From Enterococcus_D entomosocium (lineage in GTDB: Bacteria; Bacillota; Bacilli; Lactobacillales; Enterococcaceae): DNA of 64,000 nt. The notes beneath the pieces were generated by a model. The model searched no databases, was not told where the DNA came from, and saw only the letters and a program-made list of their open reading frames with translations. The DNA lies in assembly GCF_030441895.1 (NCBI RefSeq), contig NZ_JARJAS010000001.1; one strand, given 5' to 3'. The translations under genes and the position numbers were made by a program. This document shows positions 17,275-26,251 of the stretch, one piece after another (within the stretch, counting starts at the first letter, position 1; every line of letters starts with the position of its first letter).

Positions 17275-17775
17275 TTCGTTTTCTTCAACGAGTGTTTTCA
17301 CATAAAAGCGATCCATCGTGGTATGCTGTGCCGCCAATAGTGGCTGGGACAATGCGCGATAGCCGGCTTTTTGATAGACATGCAAGGCAGCTTCTAAAGA
17401 ATGATGGGATTCTAAATAGAGTTGCCGATAGCCTAGTTCAAAAGCTTTGGCCTCGATCTTCGCCAGCAGGGGATAGCTGAGACGCTGCCCTTTGGCGGCA
17501 TCACTAAGATAAAATTTTTGCAGCTCGGCGATTTGCCCTTCTGAATCATAAGCGGCAAGACCACCGCCGCCTAAAAGGGTACCCGATTCATCGGTGACGA
17601 CAAAATAATGGCGGCTAGCAGGATCTGCTGCATAAAATTCACTTAAGTGGTCTAACTCGGGATCAAAATAGGCAGTTCCTGGAACCGCCAACTGGTGGTT
17701 GGTCAAGCTTTTGCGAATGATAGCAGCTAATGGCGCATCATCTTGAGATTGGATTGGACGAAATATCGGCTTCAT
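17272..17775 (-). CDS. GNAT-family N-acetyltransferase
   Basis: A 167-residue acetyl-CoA-dependent transferase of the GNAT superfamily. The acetyl-CoA loop region is AAKGQRLSYPLLAKIE near residues 95-110, following the beta-4 strand that ends in AELQKFYLSD. The later LYLESHHSLEAALHVYQKAG segment is also typical. The ATG (complement of 17773-17775) follows TTAAGGAGGAACTGC. It stands alone between the ula operon and the beta-glucoside locus, and the substrate cannot be told. Confidence 0.85.
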   Translation of the reverse strand: MKPIFRPIQSQDDAPLAAIIRKSLTNHQLAVPGTAYFDPELDHLSEFYAADPASRHYFVVTDESGTLLGGGGLAAYDSEGQIAELQKFYLSDAAKGQRLSYPLLAKIEAKAFELGYRQLYLESHHSLEAALHVYQKAGYRALSQPLLAAQHTTMDRFYVKTLVEENE

Positions 17776-17890
17776 GCAGTTCCTCCTTAACGTAAAAGTA
17801 AATGAATAGCTATAGTGTACCACAAGCATCGAGGTAGTGTTTAGTGATGATAAGAAAAGCCATCCTCGCAATGGCGCACCTCTTTAATAA

Positions 17891-17958
17891 GAAAACCGCC
17901 CCTCGTTGCCAGGCTCCTAATGTAAAAAGGAGGATGGCGAAACGAGGGGGCGGTTTTT
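17891..17958 (-). terminator. Terminator after third GH1 gene
   Basis: AAAACCGCCCCTCGTT and AACGAGGGGGCGGTTTT pair as a long GC-rich stem just past the stop codon of the minus-strand GH1 gene. Confidence 0.8.
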
Positions 17959-17980
17959 GTGTTAGTCATGGAAGCAGTAA

Positions 17981-19420
17981 TTAGAGCGTTTCACCATTAG
18001 AGGCGATTACTTGCTGGTACCACGCAAAGGAATCTTTTTTCAAACGATTCAAGGTTCCTTTGCCGGTATTGTCTTTGTCGACATAGATCATGCCATAGCG
18101 TTTCTCCATTTCGCCGCTGCCGAAGCTGACGATATCAATGATCCCCCAAGGCGTATAACCTAATAGCGGTACACCATCTTCAACCACCGCTTTTTCCATC
18201 TGTTCGATATGCTCTTTCAGGTAAGTGATGCGGTAGTCATCATGGACTTGCTGTTCATTGGTTAATTGATCGTAAGCACCAAAGCCATTTTCTACGATAA
18301 ATAGCGGCAAGTCATAGCGTTGATAGATCGTATTTAACACATAGCGCAACCCGACTGGATCGATAGGCCAGCCCCAATCAGAAGCACTGATATAAGGATT
18401 ACTCACGATTTTTGCTCCCGGGATATCCTCAGTTGGTGTGCCAGCCACTTCATCAAGGGTTGAGATCGTTCCTGACATGTAATAGCTGAACCCAATATAA
18501 TCAACGGTTCCCGCTTTTAATAGCGCTTGTTCCTCGGGCGTGATCTCAATCGTGATGCCTTTTTTTGCCCAATATTTTTGCACATAGGTTGGGATCTTGC
18601 CTCGTACGTGGACGTCGCTGTAAAAATAGCGCCGTTCATTGGCTTTGACGGATGCCATCAAATCAGCTGGCGCACAAGAGTAGGGGTAGACCGGGACATA
18701 GGCCATCATACAACCAATCTGAAACTCTGGATTGATTTTTTTGCCTTCGATCACGGCTGCCGCACTGGCAATCAACTCATTGACGCCCGCTTGAAAGACG
18801 AGTGCTTCTTTTTGACTGTCATCCTCGATGATCATGGCAGAATTGGTCCAAACGTGCAGCGGCTCTTGCCCATCTGCTTGATTATTGATCTCATTGAAAG
18901 TCATCCAATACGTCACTTTGTCATGATACCGTTGAAAAACAGTCTTAGCGAATTTGACAAAGAGGGGAATCACTTCTTTGTTAGCAAACCCACCAAATTC
19001 TTCATAGAGGGCATAAGGCATTTCAAAGTGAGACAAAGTGATGACGGGTTCGATGCCATTTGCCTGCAATTCGTCGAAAAGATCATCGTAGTATTGGAGA
19101 CCGGCTTCATTTGGTTCTTCTTCTGTTCCAGTTGGATAGATCCGGCTCCAAGAAATCGATGTCCGTAGACATTTCAAGCCCAGTTCTTTGAATAACTGGA
19201 TATCTTCTTTGTAACGGTGATAAAAGTCAATGGCTTCATGGTTCGGGTAATATTCCCCTTCAATGACTCCTTTGGTGATTTTACGGGGAATACCGTTGCC
19301 ACCGGCCGTCATGACATCGGCGGTACTCATTCCACGGCCAGCAACATTCCAAGCGCCTTCCGCTTGATGGGCAGCGATCGCGCCGCCCCATAAAAAATCT
19401 TTCGGCATTTTTGCGGACAT
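17981..19420 (-). CDS. 6-phospho-beta-glucosidase, GH1 (BglA/AscB type)
   Basis: A GH1 hydrolase of 479 residues that would cleave phosphorylated beta-glucosides in the cytoplasm. The acid/base motif TFNEIN lies near residue 180 and the nucleophile motif VENGFG near 375. PKDFLWGGAIAAHQAEGAW marks the N-terminus, and the insert beginning GRGMSTADVMTAG is typical of the BglA/AscB subgroup. The ATG at 19420 is 10 bases from GAGGAGG; two nearer upstream ATGs overlap or crowd that site. It is the last gene of the ROK-rpiR-EIIC-GH1 array, 32 bases behind the EIIC stop codon, and differs clearly from the GH1 protein at 2451. Confidence 0.92.
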   Translation of the reverse strand: MSAKMPKDFLWGGAIAAHQAEGAWNVAGRGMSTADVMTAGGNGIPRKITKGVIEGEYYPNHEAIDFYHRYKEDIQLFKELGLKCLRTSISWSRIYPTGTEEEPNEAGLQYYDDLFDELQANGIEPVITLSHFEMPYALYEEFGGFANKEVIPLFVKFAKTVFQRYHDKVTYWMTFNEINNQADGQEPLHVWTNSAMIIEDDSQKEALVFQAGVNELIASAAAVIEGKKINPEFQIGCMMAYVPVYPYSCAPADLMASVKANERRYFYSDVHVRGKIPTYVQKYWAKKGITIEITPEEQALLKAGTVDYIGFSYYMSGTISTLDEVAGTPTEDIPGAKIVSNPYISASDWGWPIDPVGLRYVLNTIYQRYDLPLFIVENGFGAYDQLTNEQQVHDDYRITYLKEHIEQMEKAVVEDGVPLLGYTPWGIIDIVSFGSGEMEKRYGMIYVDKDNTGKGTLNRLKKDSFAWYQQVIASNGETL

Positions 19421-19452
19421 AAATTTCATTCCTCCTCGACTCATTCGTTTGC

Positions 19453-20763
19453 TTATAATTCTACTTTCTGGGAACGGTTAGAGGCGATCACGAAAGGCAA
19501 ATAGATCAAGACCGAAATCGCAAGACAAACGACACCGACAACCGCAGCGATCGCATTTCCTCCCGTTCCTAAAAAGAGATTAATGATTCCTGGGGTCGTC
19601 CATGGTACCCCAATCGCTGGGGTCGGCATGATCGGCCAGACAACAGTGACAAAATAACCCACCAAAATATTGACCATTGGTGTCAAAATAAACGGAATGA
19701 TCATGATTGGATTCAAGACGATCGGTAGACCGAAGATCATCGGTTCATTGATTTGGAAAATTCCTGGAACTAAGGACATCTTAGCGATCTCACGTTGTTC
19801 TGGACGTTTTGAAGCGATGAAGATCGCAATGATCAAGCCCAATGTCATACCAGTTCCGCCCATATTTGCGAACATATCATTTAAAACGCCCCAGGTTTCT
19901 TTGTAAGGAACGTCCCACAAGGAGCCGCCCTGGTTGATAAAGTCTAGGTTAGCTAGATCTTGTTCGGTAAAAATCGCTGAACGAACCGCATTCAATGTGT
20001 TTGGTCCATGGATCCCAATCGCAAACAACGTGGTTTGCAAAAATGCCAAGATCAAGACACCGACGACATTGCCCCCCAGATCCCGCAATGGACTTTGGAT
20101 CCCGTTGTAAATAAGTTCATTGATGCCTTCCGGTGCAATCATTAAAACTAAGAAATTGATCAAAGCAGTGACTGCCACGATGATCACGATCGGAATCATG
20201 CCAGAAAAGGAACGGGAAACAGCTGGTGGTACCATTTCAGGCATTTTGATCTGCAATCGTTTGACCTTGAAAAGCTTCGGTAAGAATTCACCGACCAAAC
20301 AAGCCACGATCATAGCTACAAACAACCCTTGGGCGCCTAAATATTGTGTGGAGATCACATTGACATCATCTACTGCAAAGGAGGTCGGGTACAAGATCAT
20401 AAAGGCAGCGACACTTGTCAAACCAACTAGCGTAGCATCTGCTTGGAAATGCTTGGCTAAAAGTTGGGCAACAAGAAACGCAATGAATAAACTCATGATG
20501 TTGATGGTCCCGTTCGCCACGGAAGCTAGAACTTGCTGGGCGCTTTCCAGATTAGGAAAAAGCCGATTCAGTTGAAATAATTGCACGATGAAACTTTCAT
20601 TGGAAAATAAAATATTGTTGACCAAAATAACGAGAGAAGAAGCGATGGTCAGTGGGAAAATCAGCATGAATGCATCCCGGATCGCTGCTACGTGGCGTTG
20701 ATTGTTCAACTTTGTTGCGATTGGTACCAACGAGCGGTCTAACAGGTCATTGAATTTTTGCAT
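19453..20763 (-). CDS. celB: PTS EIIC component, cellobiose family (third copy)
   Basis: A 436-residue membrane permease of the PTS lactose/cellobiose family. Hallmarks are IKMPEMVPPAVSRSFSGMIP, FAIGIHGPN and FQINEPMIFG. The MPEMVPP and IGIHG variants set it apart from the other two copies, so a distinct substrate is likely. The ATG follows TAAGGAAAGGTGTTATTATT. The GH1 gene follows in the same transcript, and an RpiR-family regulator lies upstream behind a terminator. No EIIA/EIIB is encoded nearby. Confidence 0.9.
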   Translation of the reverse strand: MQKFNDLLDRSLVPIATKLNNQRHVAAIRDAFMLIFPLTIASSLVILVNNILFSNESFIVQLFQLNRLFPNLESAQQVLASVANGTINIMSLFIAFLVAQLLAKHFQADATLVGLTSVAAFMILYPTSFAVDDVNVISTQYLGAQGLFVAMIVACLVGEFLPKLFKVKRLQIKMPEMVPPAVSRSFSGMIPIVIIVAVTALINFLVLMIAPEGINELIYNGIQSPLRDLGGNVVGVLILAFLQTTLFAIGIHGPNTLNAVRSAIFTEQDLANLDFINQGGSLWDVPYKETWGVLNDMFANMGGTGMTLGLIIAIFIASKRPEQREIAKMSLVPGIFQINEPMIFGLPIVLNPIMIIPFILTPMVNILVGYFVTVVWPIMPTPAIGVPWTTPGIINLFLGTGGNAIAAVVGVVCLAISVLIYLPFVIASNRSQKVEL

Positions 20764-20826
20764 AATAATAACACCTTTCCTTAATTGATGCCATCATTAT
20801 AGCGAATGAAAGCGGCTAAAAGTAAG

Positions 20827-20882
20827 CGGATACGGATTCCGTACATATCTCTCAAGAAATGAAAAAAATTCCGCATCCGGAA
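20827..20882. promoter_or_regulatory. Candidate RpiR operators: two inverted CGGATrCGGA elements
   Basis: CGGATACGGATT (from 20827, plus strand) and CGGATGCGGAAT (minus strand, about 20868-20881) are near-identical and face each other upstream of the EIIC gene. The first contains the exact palindrome TACGGATTCCGTA at 20831-20843. They are the best candidates for binding by the adjacent RpiR-type protein. Confidence 0.45.
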
Positions 20883-20893
20883 CACAGTGTTAC

Positions 20894-20924
20894 AAAAAAA
20901 GATGGTTCAGTAAACTGAACCATC
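20894..20924 (-). terminator. Terminator overlapping the rpiR stop codon
   Basis: GATGGTTCAGT and ACTGAACCATC pair perfectly around AA and are followed on the minus strand by TTTTTTT. This splits the rpiR transcript from the EIIC-GH1 pair. Confidence 0.85.
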
Positions 20925-21681
20925 AAGGGTTGGAACGATAATCTTGTAAATAGCCGATCAGTGTTTCTAAAATCGCTACTGAAGGCAATTGACTAGTCAA
21001 ATCAAGAAAGATGTCTTTGCGTTCCTCTTTGATCGCATACTCGATCGAATAATCGCACAGGCGTGCCAACGTACTTTCCCGATTAGGGGTAATGCAGTAT
21101 TTCTGCACGATCGCTTGATTGTCTAAACCGGTAATGACTTCGATCAGTTCTTTGGTTTCACCAGAGACACTCAGAAAAACCAAAACATTTTTTTGATCTT
21201 TTCGCAAAAAGCTTTTGATTGGGTAGGTCAGCTCATCAATGCTGATACTAAAGTAACCGAGACTGGCTAGCTTGCGGGCAACGTATTGCGCGATCGCACC
21301 GGATGCCCCCATCCCCATAAATAAGATCAAATCGGCATCCCGCATCGCTTCGGCAAGTTTTCGTATTTGGTATTCCGCATCAGGGTGGAAGATCTGCATA
21401 TTCAAGCCTTTGATGCGCGCTTCTAAACCTAAGTGTTCAGGATGCGCGTCAAAATGGGCTTTTTCTAAATGATTTTTGATATAGAAGCGAAATTCTGGAA
21501 ACGACTGAAAGCCGACTTTTTGAATAAAACGAAAGACCGAAGTCGAAGAGACATGAGCATCATCGGCAATGTCGCGCACACGCATATACGGGATCTTTTC
21601 TAAGTGATTGACGATAAAACGGTAGATTTCTTGTTCTACCGCAGAGAGCTTGTTCAAGTTTAATTGTTCAAAAAGCGCCAT
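20923..21681 (-). CDS. RpiR-family (HTH + SIS) regulator
   Basis: A 252-residue RpiR/MurR-type regulator. The N-terminal helix-turn-helix is at about residues 1-75 (VRDIADDAHVSSTSVFRFIQ). A SIS sugar-phosphate-binding domain at about 110-240 includes LILFMGMGASGAIAQYVARK and FLSVSGETKELIE. It lies between a ROK kinase and a cellobiose-type EIIC gene on the same strand, so it presumably senses a phosphorylated beta-glucoside breakdown product. Activator or repressor cannot be told from sequence. Confidence 0.88.
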   Translation of the reverse strand: MALFEQLNLNKLSAVEQEIYRFIVNHLEKIPYMRVRDIADDAHVSSTSVFRFIQKVGFQSFPEFRFYIKNHLEKAHFDAHPEHLGLEARIKGLNMQIFHPDAEYQIRKLAEAMRDADLILFMGMGASGAIAQYVARKLASLGYFSISIDELTYPIKSFLRKDQKNVLVFLSVSGETKELIEVITGLDNQAIVQKYCITPNRESTLARLCDYSIEYAIKEERKDIFLDLTSQLPSVAILETLIGYLQDYRSNP

Positions 21682-21738
21682 GCTGGTTCCTCGCTGTCCT
21701 AGATAATCAATTTACACCAGTATAGCATATCCGAACTT

Positions 21739-22665
21739 TTAACGGTGCAGCTGTTGGTGGATCTGATAGACTGCGCCGATCAAGCCGGCATCGTTTTTTA
21801 GTTTCGCTGGACGAACAGGCGCGATGGTTTGTCCGCGCAAATAATTAATCGCTTCATGCCGTGTTTCCGTGATCGTCAAGCGAGCCTGCAGGCGTTCCCA
21901 GAAATAAGGATTGGCACTGATGCCGCCGCCGATCAATACCAATTCTGGGTCAAAACAGCTAATCAAATTGATCAGTCCTACAGATAAATCCGTTAGAAAT
22001 TGGTCCGTCAGCTTCAGCGCCAACGCTTCGCCTTGCTGCGCGCGGTCAAAAATCTCTTTGGCGTCTTGGGTGGGTTCAAAGCCAGGAACTGCTGCGCCAG
22101 ATAAATTGTAGAGGCGAATCAAGCCGCCCACGACGGCAGTTTTTTTATTGATGGAACTTTCCTCGATATTGCCTTCTTCTGGCAGCTGATCAATCACCAT
22201 CCAGCCAAATTCACCAGCCATGCCATGAGCACCTCGGTAGACTTGATTATTGATCACGATCCCACCGCCTACACCAGTGCCTAGGACAAGACACAAATAG
22301 TTGGCTACCTCTTGCGCATTCCCGATCCATTTTTCAGCAATCGCTGCTGCATTGGCATCATTTTCCACCGCCACCGGCAATCCTGTACGCGCTTCCAAGA
22401 CTGCTTTAAAATTTTCACCATATAACGATTTGATGGCTCCAGCCGTTAACATAAACCCGTCTTTTTGAACGATCCCTGGGGCACTGATCCCAATGCCATC
22501 AATCGTGTGGCGGCTCTGGGCATCTTCGATGATCGTGAGTAGATCCTGATAAAACTGGGCTGGCTCATAGCTAGTGGGGATCGCTGATTTTTCAAGGATC
22601 ACTCCGGTTTCATCTAAAACCCCATATTTAATACTTGTTCCGCCAATATCAAATCCTACGTACAT
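21739..22665 (-). CDS. ROK-family sugar kinase (glucokinase / beta-glucoside kinase-like)
   Basis: A 308-residue ATP-dependent sugar kinase of the ROK family. The phosphate loop is DIGGTSIKYGV near residue 5, and the catalytic base is probably Asp in VENDANAAAIAE. LVLGTGVGGGIVIN forms the second ATP loop. The usual ROK zinc motif CxCGxxGCxE after EFG is missing: the sequence reads AGEFGWMVIDQLPEEG instead. Zinc-free ROK proteins include beta-glucoside kinases, which fits the neighbouring beta-glucoside PTS and GH1 genes. It is the first gene of the minus-strand array, 57 bases ahead of rpiR. Confidence 0.85.
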   Translation of the reverse strand: MYVGFDIGGTSIKYGVLDETGVILEKSAIPTSYEPAQFYQDLLTIIEDAQSRHTIDGIGISAPGIVQKDGFMLTAGAIKSLYGENFKAVLEARTGLPVAVENDANAAAIAEKWIGNAQEVANYLCLVLGTGVGGGIVINNQVYRGAHGMAGEFGWMVIDQLPEEGNIEESSINKKTAVVGGLIRLYNLSGAAVPGFEPTQDAKEIFDRAQQGEALALKLTDQFLTDLSVGLINLISCFDPELVLIGGGISANPYFWERLQARLTITETRHEAINYLRGQTIAPVRPAKLKNDAGLIGAVYQIHQQLHR

Positions 22666-22740
22666 TCTTCTTCCTCACCTTTCAAAACATTGTTGCCTTA
22701 AGTGTACCATCTGGCAGGAGGAATTTTTTTCTTTTTTCAG

Positions 22741-23292
22741 CTATTTTTTGACAGCCGTTTCCGCTGCATCCAAATAAAACAAAATGTCACTTTTGCCTTC
22801 CTGATTGGTTCCTTTGTACACCTCCGTATCCAGGCCTCCGATACGAAAGCCTGCTCGCAAGTAAAACAGACAGGCAGAAGGATTGTTGTCCTGCGCTTGT
22901 GTATAGATGCCGCGATAGTCTTTGGCAAGGGCCGCTTTCAGTGCCTGTTGGATCAACAGTTGACCGATTCCTTGCTTGCGGTAGTCTGTGTTGACCTTTA
23001 AGTCATAGAGGTACAGATACTTGAAAAAAGCGTCTTGAACGATCGCTAAGCCAATGCATTTTCCATCATCATAAGCACCGATAAACAGACTGTTTCGGCT
23101 CATTTCATCATAGCAATAATTTTCATCTGGGAAACGCATCGTCTGAATGTCTTCAGGTGCAAATTTACAGATCGTGTACTGCCAGTTGCCCTCATTATAA
23201 GACGGCAGCATTTTCCCCCATAAGGAGAAGGGTTCGTTTTTCAAGCGGATATCAGCTTGGTGTTCTTGATCGATCAGTTTGATTTCTAGCAT
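22741..23292 (-). CDS. GNAT acetyltransferase, SatA/streptothricin-acetyltransferase-like
   Basis: A 183-residue GNAT protein. The acetyl-CoA loop YRKQGIGQLLIQQA is near residue 110, and the end carries NNPSACLFYLRAGFRIGGLD. That last segment with the following EVYKG resembles streptothricin acetyltransferases of the Sat/SatA group, which acetylate a lysine of the antibiotic. The ATG at 23292 follows GAGGTGTCCC; a longer frame opens 11 codons upstream. Resistance is not proven: many chromosomal SatA-like genes in Firmicutes are housekeeping. Confidence 0.8.
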   Translation of the reverse strand: MLEIKLIDQEHQADIRLKNEPFSLWGKMLPSYNEGNWQYTICKFAPEDIQTMRFPDENYCYDEMSRNSLFIGAYDDGKCIGLAIVQDAFFKYLYLYDLKVNTDYRKQGIGQLLIQQALKAALAKDYRGIYTQAQDNNPSACLFYLRAGFRIGGLDTEVYKGTNQEGKSDILFYLDAAETAVKK

Positions 23293-23595
23293 GGGACACC
23301 TCGGTTTTCTATAGTTTTCAATCATGAGTATTTAAAAGTAAGTTGTTGCAGTTTAGTTTACTACAAAGAATGAAAAATCACGATACTTATTAAACAGTCT
23401 GGTCTTCCTGTGAGAAGGGACGTTTTTGTAGGAGTAACTTAGTTGTTTGTCTATACATTTAGGTGGAAAAAGCAGAAAATATTCTATTGATACCTTAGTC
23501 ACAATGACCGACGGAAAAATACGTCTTAAGTTTGATTATATTTATCGCTTGTTTTTTTATACTGAAGGTAGATAGAAAAAACGGAGGACAATCAC
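23293..23595. other. Intergenic region, 303 bases
   Basis: It lies between the divergent acetyltransferase and YxeA genes. TATACT at 23558-23563 is a possible -10 box for the YxeA gene but its -35 box is poorly spaced. TGTCTATACATTTA at 23449-23462 repeats the core of the GntR-type operator at 2361-2374. Nothing else is evident. Confidence 0.4.
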
Positions 23596-23982
23596 TTGAA
23601 AAAAGCAATTAGTATGATCCTGCTCGTGTTAACGATCGGGACCGTCACATTGGTTACATGGTCTTATTTTACGAAAGATGATTCCAGCGAACTGGTTCAG
23701 CTGGTGGATCGTTTCAATCCTTTCGTACCGGAGAAAAAGGTTTATGTCAAAACATCCAATGAGTATGGCGTGCCGCAAGAACATGATGCCTATGAATATA
23801 CGCAAGAAGGAATCAATGAAGATGGACAAAAAATAAAAATCACGTTTTGGGCACCACAAAAATTAAAAGAAAATGCCTACCTAGAGCTTGATGCAAAGGG
23901 CAAACATGTGGAGTCGTATCAAGAGGTGACCGAGCAGGATCTCCCTGACGCTATCAAAGACGAGTTGGTTACGACCCATTGA
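23596..23982 (+). CDS. YxeA-family (DUF1093) secreted or membrane-anchored protein
   Basis: A 128-residue protein starting with a hydrophobic signal or anchor segment (about residues 4-24). The extracellular part carries the YxeA/DUF1093 pattern KVYVKTSNEYG...YEYTQEGINEDGQKIKITF. The family folds as a small beta-barrel and has no settled function. The start is TTG, 7 bases after ACGGAGGA. It is monocistronic and ends in a clear terminator. Confidence 0.85.
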   Translation: MKKAISMILLVLTIGTVTLVTWSYFTKDDSSELVQLVDRFNPFVPEKKVYVKTSNEYGVPQEHDAYEYTQEGINEDGQKIKITFWAPQKLKENAYLELDAKGKHVESYQEVTEQDLPDAIKDELVTTH

Positions 23983-24012
23983 TCATCGAGCCTGCTTGAA
24001 GAAACGGACAGA

Positions 24013-24048
24013 AAGTCATTTCCCACAAGTTGGGAGATGGCTTTTTTT
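24013..24048 (+). terminator. Terminator after YxeA gene
   Basis: AGTCATTTCCCA and TGGGAGATGGCT form the stem, followed by TTTTTTT. Confidence 0.85.
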
Positions 24049-24278
24049 AGTACCTTCACCTAAAGAAAAGTTCGCCAAGATTTGATTTGGGTGAAAAAGA
24101 TTAGAGGATGATAGAATTTTCAGAAAAAATAGATAATTTTTTCAATTCTTAGTTGCAATAGCAGAAACGTCTGGTATTCTCTATGAGGTAGTTAAAAAAA
24201 ATCATTCATATAATTAAAAATAGCAACAGTGAGAGAATCACTGTGTATGAAGGATCAACGGTTTTCGAGGAGGAACGT

Positions 24279-25625
24279 ATGACAGAAAAAAATCAATTAA
24301 AAAAACAGATGAAAACCAGACACATCACTATGTTGGCACTAGGTGGCGCAATCGGTGCCGGCCTATTCAAAGGCAGTGGGGAAGCGATCCAGTTAGCGGG
24401 GCCTGCGGTCTTGCTAGCGTTTATTTTTTGTGGGCTGATCTTATTTGTCGTCATGACAGGACTGGGACAGTTGGTTTTATCTGACCAAAAACAACATGGC
24501 CTTTCGGGCTTAGTCCAGCCGTATCTTGGCTTGCATACAGCTGATTTCATTGATTGGATCTACTGGTCAATGTGGATGATCAACATCATCGCCGAAGCAG
24601 TTGCTGCCGCAAGCTTTTTGCAGCTGTGGTTTCCCAATATTCCAGCTTGGATCTTTGTTTTGATTTTGGCACTACTCACGACCATCATCAATTTGTTTTC
24701 GGTCCGCTTGTTTGCAGAAACGGAATACTGGCTTTCGTGGGCCAAAATCAGTGTGGTGATTGTGCTGATCTTGGTGGGTCTCTATCTGGTTGCCACGCAA
24801 GTCTTTGATCTGGGCTTTTTACCGACGATGAGACAAATGACAGACTATGGTGGTTTTGCCCCTCACGGTCTCAAAGGATTTATCAATTCTTTATTGGTCG
24901 TAATCTATTCGTATGGCGGTTCTGAGTTAGTAGCCATCACGATTAGTGAAGCAGAAAATCCAAAAAAAGCGATCCCTCAAGCAATCAAAGGAGTAATGAC
25001 TCGGATTGCCGCTTTTTACATCATTCCCATGTTTCTTTTACTGATCATTTATCCGTGGAATCAATTAGCAGATCCAAATGTCAGTCCCTTTGTAATGGTG
25101 TTTCAAAAAATCCATGTGCCTTTTGCTTCCGACATCGTTAATTTAGTGATCATTTTGGCCTTGTTTTCCTCCATCAATTCTGGGGTCTATGCTTCTTCAA
25201 GAACGTTGTTTTTCCGGTTAAGCAACAATGGCCAGAAAAAAAGCCGCTTCACGATGCTGAATAAAAACAGCGTGCCCCAACGAGCGATCATGTTTTGCAG
25301 CGGTACTTTATATCTTGGAGTCGTTCTTTCTTACTTTTTAGGCGACAAACTCTTCAATTATCTGGCAGGCTCCCTGTCGTATACTGTATTACTGATTTGG
25401 TTGTTGATCAGTGTGGCGGCGTTTGTTTTGGTACGCAAGCAGAAGAAAATGGGCTATACGATTTTTTTGGGTGGGGCGATCCTTGCGTTGCTTTTGCTGT
25501 TTGCCGGAATCTTGATCACTAACCCATTAGCGGTTACAGGTTTCACCGCATTGCTGTATACGATCATTTTTCTTAGTTTTTATTGGAACCATCGAAAAAT
25601 AGGGGACACCAGTGGAAAAAGTTGA
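24279..25625 (+). CDS. APC-family amino-acid permease
   Basis: A 448-residue secondary transporter of the amino acid-polyamine-organocation family, with about 12 transmembrane helices. The first helix carries MLALGGAIGAGLFKGSG, the consensus substrate-binding break. SYGGSELVAITISEAENPKKAIP marks the conserved loop after helix 6. It resembles AnsP/CycA-type permeases, but the substrate cannot be read from sequence. The ATG at 24279 follows CGAGGAGGAACGT. It stands alone, and no riboswitch or T-box was recognised in the 296 bases before it. Confidence 0.88.
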   Translation: MTEKNQLKKQMKTRHITMLALGGAIGAGLFKGSGEAIQLAGPAVLLAFIFCGLILFVVMTGLGQLVLSDQKQHGLSGLVQPYLGLHTADFIDWIYWSMWMINIIAEAVAAASFLQLWFPNIPAWIFVLILALLTTIINLFSVRLFAETEYWLSWAKISVVIVLILVGLYLVATQVFDLGFLPTMRQMTDYGGFAPHGLKGFINSLLVVIYSYGGSELVAITISEAENPKKAIPQAIKGVMTRIAAFYIIPMFLLLIIYPWNQLADPNVSPFVMVFQKIHVPFASDIVNLVIILALFSSINSGVYASSRTLFFRLSNNGQKKSRFTMLNKNSVPQRAIMFCSGTLYLGVVLSYFLGDKLFNYLAGSLSYTVLLIWLLISVAAFVLVRKQKKMGYTIFLGGAILALLLLFAGILITNPLAVTGFTALLYTIIFLSFYWNHRKIGDTSGKS

Positions 25626-25731
25626 AGAACCCTCCCTTAAGGCATAAACTGATGGAGAAGGAACAGCCCGCTTGGCTATTTTTTCGCTTCTCAGGAACAT
25701 GGCTAAAAATAAAGTAAAGGAGAATACGAAA

Positions 25732-26160
25732 ATGGTTAATTTTTGGACATTGATTTTCGGCACCCTCAGCTGGGTTGTGGTGGAAAGTCTGCTTTACAAC
25801 CCGATGCATAAGTGGGGCAAGTTTTGGGCGAAAGAATCAGGAATGGCAGAGAAGATGGACGGTCAGCAGATGACGACCGGTGACATGCTCTTTACCTTTG
25901 GCGGCACGATTGTTGGTGGGATTCTCTTATCGGCAGCGACCTATCAAGTCGTCTATTGGTTTGCCACATTCGATCATGATGGTTGGCTGATGACCTCCTT
26001 GCAAGTCGCTTGCTTATTGTGGCTAGGGGTGTATGGGGTCGCCACCTTCGTGATGGCTGTTTACTCGGGACAGTCCCGTAAATTAGTTGGGCTGCACCTT
26101 GTGAATGGGTTTCTAGGAGTGATCGTTTTAGGGCTTGTTGTCGGACTAATTGGACAATAG
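25732..26160 (+). CDS. Small membrane protein, DUF1761-like
   Basis: A 142-residue protein with four predicted transmembrane helices (about residues 5-20, 48-70, 82-104 and 117-140). The SLLYNPMHKWGKFWAKESG segment after helix 1 resembles the WYsPxxFGkxW motif of DUF1761 proteins, whose role is unknown. The ATG at 25732 is 9 bases behind AAAGGAG. It follows the permease by about 100 bases on the same strand, with only a weak hairpin between, so co-transcription is possible. Confidence 0.75.
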   Translation: MVNFWTLIFGTLSWVVVESLLYNPMHKWGKFWAKESGMAEKMDGQQMTTGDMLFTFGGTIVGGILLSAATYQVVYWFATFDHDGWLMTSLQVACLLWLGVYGVATFVMAVYSGQSRKLVGLHLVNGFLGVIVLGLVVGLIGQ

Positions 26161-26216
26161 GCAGCGATCATATCCCAGCGAGAACGTTCAAAGATCTCAA
26201 CGAATCAATCCTAAAG

Positions 26217-26251
26217 AAAGCCGATCTTGTCTCGACAAGGTTGGTTTTTTT
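26217..26251 (+). terminator. Terminator after DUF1761-like gene
   Basis: AGCCGATCTTGT pairs imperfectly with ACAAGGTTGGTT around CTCG, followed by a T-run. Confidence 0.75.

Noticed and set aside
23446..23462. Second GntR operator (TGTCTATACATTTA) before the YxeA gene
   Set aside because: A 14-base match to 2361-2374 is possible by chance in AT-rich DNA of this length, the left half is not palindromic, and the gene has no sugar link. Kept only as a note.
25660..25686. AGCC/GGCT hairpin plus T-run between the permease and the DUF1761-like gene
   Set aside because: Only four strong pairs; too weak to call a terminator, so the two genes may share a transcript.
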